Source of the DNA: Alphaproteobacteria bacterium
GTDB taxonomy: Bacteria; Pseudomonadota; Alphaproteobacteria; RS24
DNA: 9,322 nucleotides
NCBI GenBank assembly: GCA_022428185.1
Contig: JAKMCZ010000036.1
Coordinates: 1-9,322, forward strand
Direction: 5' to 3'
Shown here: positions 6,899-9,322 of the stretch, in pieces
How the letters are laid out: each line of letters begins with the position of its first letter
Numbering within the stretch: the stretch's first letter is position 1
Notes under the pieces: model-generated
Told to the model about the DNA's origin: nothing
The model's database searches: none
The model's input: only the letters and a program-made list of their open reading frames with translations
Translations under genes and position numbers: made by a program

Positions 6899-6927
6899 GA
6901 CCGGCCCCTTTCGGGTCGGTCTTTTTT
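6899..6927 (+). terminator. Rho-independent terminator closing the pilin / secreted-protein unit
   Basis: The arms GACCGGCCC (6899-6907) and GGGTCGGTC (6913-6921) form a 9-base-pair GC-rich stem with a single G-T wobble and a 5-base CTTTC loop, followed directly by six T (6922-6927). There is no matching T-run on the minus strand, so it acts for plus-strand transcription. It separates the surface-protein unit from mazG. Confidence 0.9.
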
Positions 6928-6959
6928 CATGGAAAAACAGAATCGTCGCACAATTAACC

Positions 6960-7751
6960 ATGTCAGACGTTAAACGCATCCTCAATGTCATGGCCGCGCT
7001 GCGCCATCCTGAGACCGGCTGCCCGTGGGATTTGCAACAGGAATTCAAGTCAATCGCACCCTACACGCTGGAGGAAGCCTATGAGGTAACCGACGCGATT
7101 GAGCGCGACGATATGGACGACCTTAAGGACGAGCTGGGCGATTTATTGCTGCAAGTCGTATTTCATGCGCGCTTGGCAGAAGAAGCCGGACTTTTCAATT
7201 TCGACGATGTGGCCAATGCCATTGCTGATAAAATGATACGCCGCCACCCGCATGTATTCGGCGACGGCCAAGCCGACACTGCCGATGCTGTGCGCAAAAG
7301 CTGGGAAGAAATAAAAGCTGAAGAGAAAGCGGCAAAAGGAAAGGAAGCGACTGATAGCTTGATGAACGATATTCCCGTCACCCTTCCCGGCCTCAGTCGC
7401 GCCATCAAAATTCAAAATCGCGCCGCGAAAATTCGGTTCGACTGGCCCGATATTGAACCGGTATTTGACAAGCTAGACGAGGAAGTCGCCGAAATTCGTG
7501 AGGCCGTCGCCTCCGGTTCGCAAGATGCAATAGAAGATGAGGTCGGTGATTTGTTATTCGTCGTCGCCAATATTGCCCGCCACTTGAAAGTTGACCCTGA
7601 ACAGGCGGTCAGACGAACCAATGGTAAGTTTATGGCGCGCTTCAAACATGTTGAGACCTTGGCCGCACAAAGCGGCCGCGCAGATTTAACCCTCGAAGAG
7701 CTAGAGGCGTTTTGGCAACTCGCCAAAAAAGCCGAGAAAGATGCGACCTAA
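6960..7751 (+). CDS. mazG: Nucleoside triphosphate pyrophosphohydrolase MazG
   Basis: Starting at ATG 6960 the protein has 263 residues, the usual MazG length. MazG converts NTPs and dNTPs to monophosphates and pyrophosphate, removing aberrant nucleotides and, in E. coli, affecting ppGpp levels. The N-terminal domain has GCPWD (20-24) and the metal site E38-E39-x-x-E42 with E58-x-x-D61 in DELGDLLLQVVFHA. RRHPHVF is at 94-100 and WEEIKAEEK at 115-123. The C-terminal domain repeats the pattern as E174-E175-x-x-E178 and E194-x-x-D197, so both MazG domains look intact. The frame is open further upstream to a TTG at 6876, but that start would place the terminator inside the coding region and adds unconserved residues, so it is rejected. 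No Shine-Dalgarno sequence precedes the chosen ATG. The gene converges on hfq with only 9 bases between stops. Confidence 0.93.
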   Translation: MSDVKRILNVMAALRHPETGCPWDLQQEFKSIAPYTLEEAYEVTDAIERDDMDDLKDELGDLLLQVVFHARLAEEAGLFNFDDVANAIADKMIRRHPHVFGDGQADTADAVRKSWEEIKAEEKAAKGKEATDSLMNDIPVTLPGLSRAIKIQNRAAKIRFDWPDIEPVFDKLDEEVAEIREAVASGSQDAIEDEVGDLLFVVANIARHLKVDPEQAVRRTNGKFMARFKHVETLAAQSGRADLTLEELEAFWQLAKKAEKDAT

Positions 7752-7763
7752 GGTTTTACCTTA
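7749..7763. terminator. Small hairpin shared by the converging mazG and hfq stops
   Basis: TAAGGT (7749-7754), TTT, ACCTTA (7758-7763) is a perfect 6-base-pair hairpin. Its outer three pairs are the TAA stop codon of mazG and the reverse-complement TAA stop of hfq. No T-run follows on either strand, so it is at best a weak bidirectional terminator or an RNA 3'-end structure. Confidence 0.3.
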
Positions 7764-7988
7764 AGCGACAGCAATCTCGACCGGACTGTTCGGCATAATT
7801 GTCGAAATAGCGTGTTTATAGACCAGCTGCGAATGGCCATCTCGGCTCAACAGCATTGACGTGGCATCCACCCAAGTGATGGTTCCCTGCAATTTAACGC
7901 CATTTACCAGAAATATGGTCAATGCGAGGTTTTGCTCGCAAACATGATCGAGGAAAGAGGCCTCTAGTGAATCTGTCTTTGTTGACAT
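7761..7988 (-). CDS. hfq: RNA chaperone Hfq, divergent
   Basis: A 75-residue Sm-like protein. Hfq forms a hexameric ring that pairs small RNAs with mRNAs. The Sm1 region TIFLVNGVKLQG (24-35) and the Sm2 motif YKHAISTIMP (57-66) are intact, so identity is secure. Lys32, Tyr57, Lys58 and His59 match conserved RNA-contact residues. Other usual contacts are missing. The rim patch, normally Arg-Arg or Arg-Lys (E. coli R16, R17), reads Cys17-Glu18, with Asn20 at the R19 position. The proximal residues Q8, Q41 and F42 of E. coli align with Glu9, Ala42 and Thr43. The tail after Pro66 is only nine residues. The start ATG has no clear ribosome binding site. The gene lies 144 bases downstream of dat on the same strand, and that gap could hold its own promoter. 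hflX, often next to hfq, is not present here. Confidence 0.93.
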   Translation of the reverse strand: MSTKTDSLEASFLDHVCEQNLALTIFLVNGVKLQGTITWVDATSMLLSRDGHSQLVYKHAISTIMPNSPVEIAVA

Positions 7989-8072
7989 TGGTTTACCCAG
8001 TTTATTCTGCGGACGGTGGAGCTATCGCCCTGTTACTTTATTGACGTGACCCTCCCAGCCACGACGCATTAA

Positions 8073-8086
8073 CCAATAAACATTGG
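8073..8086. repeat. Inverted repeat in the hfq upstream region
   Basis: CCAAT (8073-8077), AAAC, ATTGG (8082-8086) is a perfect 5-base inverted repeat in the 144-base dat-hfq gap, about 85-100 bases before the hfq start. It is a possible operator or RNA hairpin in the hfq leader. I could not name a promoter around it with confidence. Confidence 0.25.
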
Positions 8087-8098
8087 CACAACTCAGAC

Positions 8099-8120
8099 TT
8101 GAAACCTAGTTAATTTTCAA
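8099..8120. repeat. Inverted repeat between dat and hfq
   Basis: TTGAAA (8099-8104) and TTTCAA (8115-8120) form a 6-base inverted repeat with a 10-base spacer, 12 bases after the dat stop on the minus strand. As a hairpin it is AT-rich and lacks a following T-run, so it is not a convincing terminator. It may be a regulator site for hfq. The rest of the 7989-8132 gap holds no ORF or RNA gene that I can recognise. Confidence 0.25.
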
Positions 8121-8132
8121 TTCTAACGATAT

Positions 8133-8981
8133 TTACGCTTCAACCGCGTCATATGCATCAGAGAGTTTTTTGGCGACGTCGCCCGGCTTGCCCGCCCCTA
8201 TTATTTGCCCATCAATCTCAATAACCGGAAAAACCGACATGGTTGAGGCGGTCGAAAAACACTCTTTCGCAGCCAATGCCTCATTCAGTGAGAACGGTTT
8301 TTCTTCAAATTTCAGCCCCAAATCCGCCACACAATCGAGCAATACTTGGCGCACAATGCCATTTAAAATTTCATGCGTTGCGGGCCGCGTGCGCAATACG
8401 TCTTTCGCATCAACAATCCACGCATTGGTGGCAGCACCTTCGGTCACCATGCCCTGCCCGTCAATTTGCCAAGCTTCCTGCACTTTTGCGTTGCGCGCAG
8501 ACTGCCGCGCCAGCACATTTGGCAGCAGGCTGATGGATTTAATGTCACACCGCGCCCAGCGTTGATCCGGCACGGAAACCACCGAGATCCCTTTTTTCAT
8601 AATCTGCGTGCGCCGCTCAGCCGCGATTGGCCGCGCCGTGATTACCAGCACCGGCTTTAACTCCGGATTGAACATGTGCTCGCGCGGGGCAACGCCACGC
8701 GACACCTGCATATAGAGAATGCCTTCGCGCACCCGGTTGCGCCGCAGCGTTTCGCGCATTACTTGCTGCAAAGCCGGACGCGACATGGGCGGCGGCATGT
8801 CCAGCGCTGCAAGCGAATAGTCCAAACGATCGAGATGGCGTGCTTCATCAAGCAGTTTGCCGCCGCGAATGGCGCATACTTCATACACACCATCGGCAAA
8901 TTGATAGCCGCGATCCTCCACCAGAATGCCCGGTATGTTTAGCGGTTGGTAAACCCCGTCAATATAAGCAATGCGGCTCAT
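8133..8981 (-). CDS. dat: D-amino-acid aminotransferase (class IV PLP-dependent)
   Basis: A 282-residue fold-type IV PLP enzyme that interconverts D-amino acids and 2-oxo acids, typically D-Ala plus 2-oxoglutarate to pyruvate plus D-Glu, in the cytoplasm. Residues known from Bacillus D-amino-acid transaminase are all visible: the PLP lysine K148 in CDIKSISLLPN, Glu181 in VTEGAATNAW contacting the PLP ring nitrogen, Tyr33 in DGVYE, and the carboxylate-binding Arg100 and His102 in RGVAPREHMF. The last pair argues for D-amino-acid specificity over branched-chain aminotransferase or aminodeoxychorismate lyase. Length is normal and nothing is truncated. The ATG at 8981 has GGAGAG about 11 bases upstream. 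The gene starts 17 bases after the trkH stop, so it is probably in an operon with it, with hfq downstream. A gene of this type between K+ transport genes and hfq is common in alphaproteobacteria as I recall. Confidence 0.92.
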   Translation of the reverse strand: MSRIAYIDGVYQPLNIPGILVEDRGYQFADGVYEVCAIRGGKLLDEARHLDRLDYSLAALDMPPPMSRPALQQVMRETLRRNRVREGILYMQVSRGVAPREHMFNPELKPVLVITARPIAAERRTQIMKKGISVVSVPDQRWARCDIKSISLLPNVLARQSARNAKVQEAWQIDGQGMVTEGAATNAWIVDAKDVLRTRPATHEILNGIVRQVLLDCVADLGLKFEEKPFSLNEALAAKECFSTASTMSVFPVIEIDGQIIGAGKPGDVAKKLSDAYDAVEA

Positions 8982-8998
8982 TAAACTTCACTCTCCAT

Positions 8999-9322
8999 TC
9001 AGCGCATATAACGCCAGAAAGATGACGTAAATAGGACCATTAAAATCAACAATTCTATTCGTCCGGCAATCATTAGCAGCGCAATGGTGATTTGCAAAGC
9101 GTCGGGCATTGCGGCAAATCCGAGCGGCATATCGAGATGTCCGGTAATCGCCAAGCTATTGGTCAGCGCGCCCAGCACAATCGGCCAAGCATCTGACAAT
9201 GTTGTGCCGAACAGACCCAACAGCAAAACGCCGAGCGAAATAAATAAAATGAAAATAGCCATATACGCCCAGGCCGCGTTGAAATCGCGGTCTTGCAAAG
9301 GCCGCCCTTCCAGCGATAAGGG
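8999..9322 (-). CDS. trkH: Trk/Ktr-type potassium transporter membrane subunit, C-terminal end (partial)
   Basis: The frame is open to the right edge (107 codons visible), so the TTG near 9298 is not a true start. The segment has a transmembrane helix (AYMAIFILFISLGVLLLGLF), a pore-loop region (SDAWPIVLGALTNSLAITG) and a last helix ending in the TrkH C-terminal pattern AGRIELLILMVLFTSSFWR. The final pore loop plus the GR-E-L and SFWR ending identify a K+ uptake subunit that works in the inner membrane with the NAD-binding regulator TrkA. The fourth selectivity-filter position, usually Gly in a TNTGPG or ANVGPG context, appears here as TNSLA. The stop lies 17 bases before the dat start, consistent with co-transcription. 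It could be TrkG or KtrB by name; only the fold family is certain. Confidence 0.85.
   Translation of the reverse strand, partial: PLSLEGRPLQDRDFNAAWAYMAIFILFISLGVLLLGLFGTTLSDAWPIVLGALTNSLAITGHLDMPLGFAAMPDALQITIALLMIAGRIELLILMVLFTSSFWRYMR

Noticed and set aside
6876..6959. Upstream TTG extension of mazG
   Set aside because: It would translate through the 6899-6927 terminator, adds residues unlike MazG N-termini, and the ATG at 6960 gives the normal 263-residue length.
1..9322. tRNA, rRNA, insertion sequence or integrase traces
   Set aside because: No tRNA-like or rRNA sequence, transposase, recombinase or terminal inverted repeat pair was recognised anywhere in the window.

Overview
The window looks like ordinary alphaproteobacterial chromosome carrying one accessory surface-protein locus. 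The taxonomic call rests on the sequence character of the Mfd C-terminus, the Hfq core motif (TIFLVNGVKLQG, YKHAISTIMP) and the trkH-dat-hfq gene run near a mazG gene, an arrangement I remember from alphaproteobacteria. Base composition looks moderate (near 50% GC by eye), which would fit a marine alphaproteobacterium. I cannot place it at genus level without a search.

Layout, left to right. (1) Positions 2-262 (+) hold the C-terminal end of the transcription-repair coupling factor Mfd. It runs tail to tail, with no spacer, into a cytoplasmic DsbA/FrnE-like thiol oxidoreductase on the minus strand (263-934). (2) From about 1037 a plus-strand run begins: a short-chain dehydrogenase (GTG start with a good ribosome binding site), a TatD-family metal-dependent DNase, and a PhnP-like metallo-beta-lactamase-fold hydrolase that overlaps tatD by ATGA. 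(3) With no visible terminator in between, the same strand carries two unusual exported proteins: a large cysteine-rich type IV prepilin-like protein (3452-4291) and an 840-residue secreted protein (4313-6835). The second is built from diverged cysteine-pair repeat modules plus a separate cysteine-rich C-terminal domain. A strong intrinsic terminator (6899-6927) closes this unit. (4) mazG follows on the plus strand. It converges, 9 bases apart, on a minus-strand block read from the right edge: trkH (partial), dat (D-amino-acid aminotransferase), hfq.

How the genes fit together. Most of the window is housekeeping: DNA repair (Mfd, TatD), nucleotide-pool sanitation (MazG), K+ uptake (TrkH), D-amino-acid metabolism (Dat) and RNA regulation (Hfq). 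The pilin-like gene plus the 840-residue gene is the best candidate for something undescribed. A pilus or pseudopilus subunit paired with a large, disulfide-rich exported partner suggests a surface fibre with a dedicated adhesin or binding protein, but no assembly genes lie in the window and the function is inference. The second notable item is Hfq. Its fold motifs are intact, yet it has lost the basic rim patch and several proximal-face RNA-binding residues.
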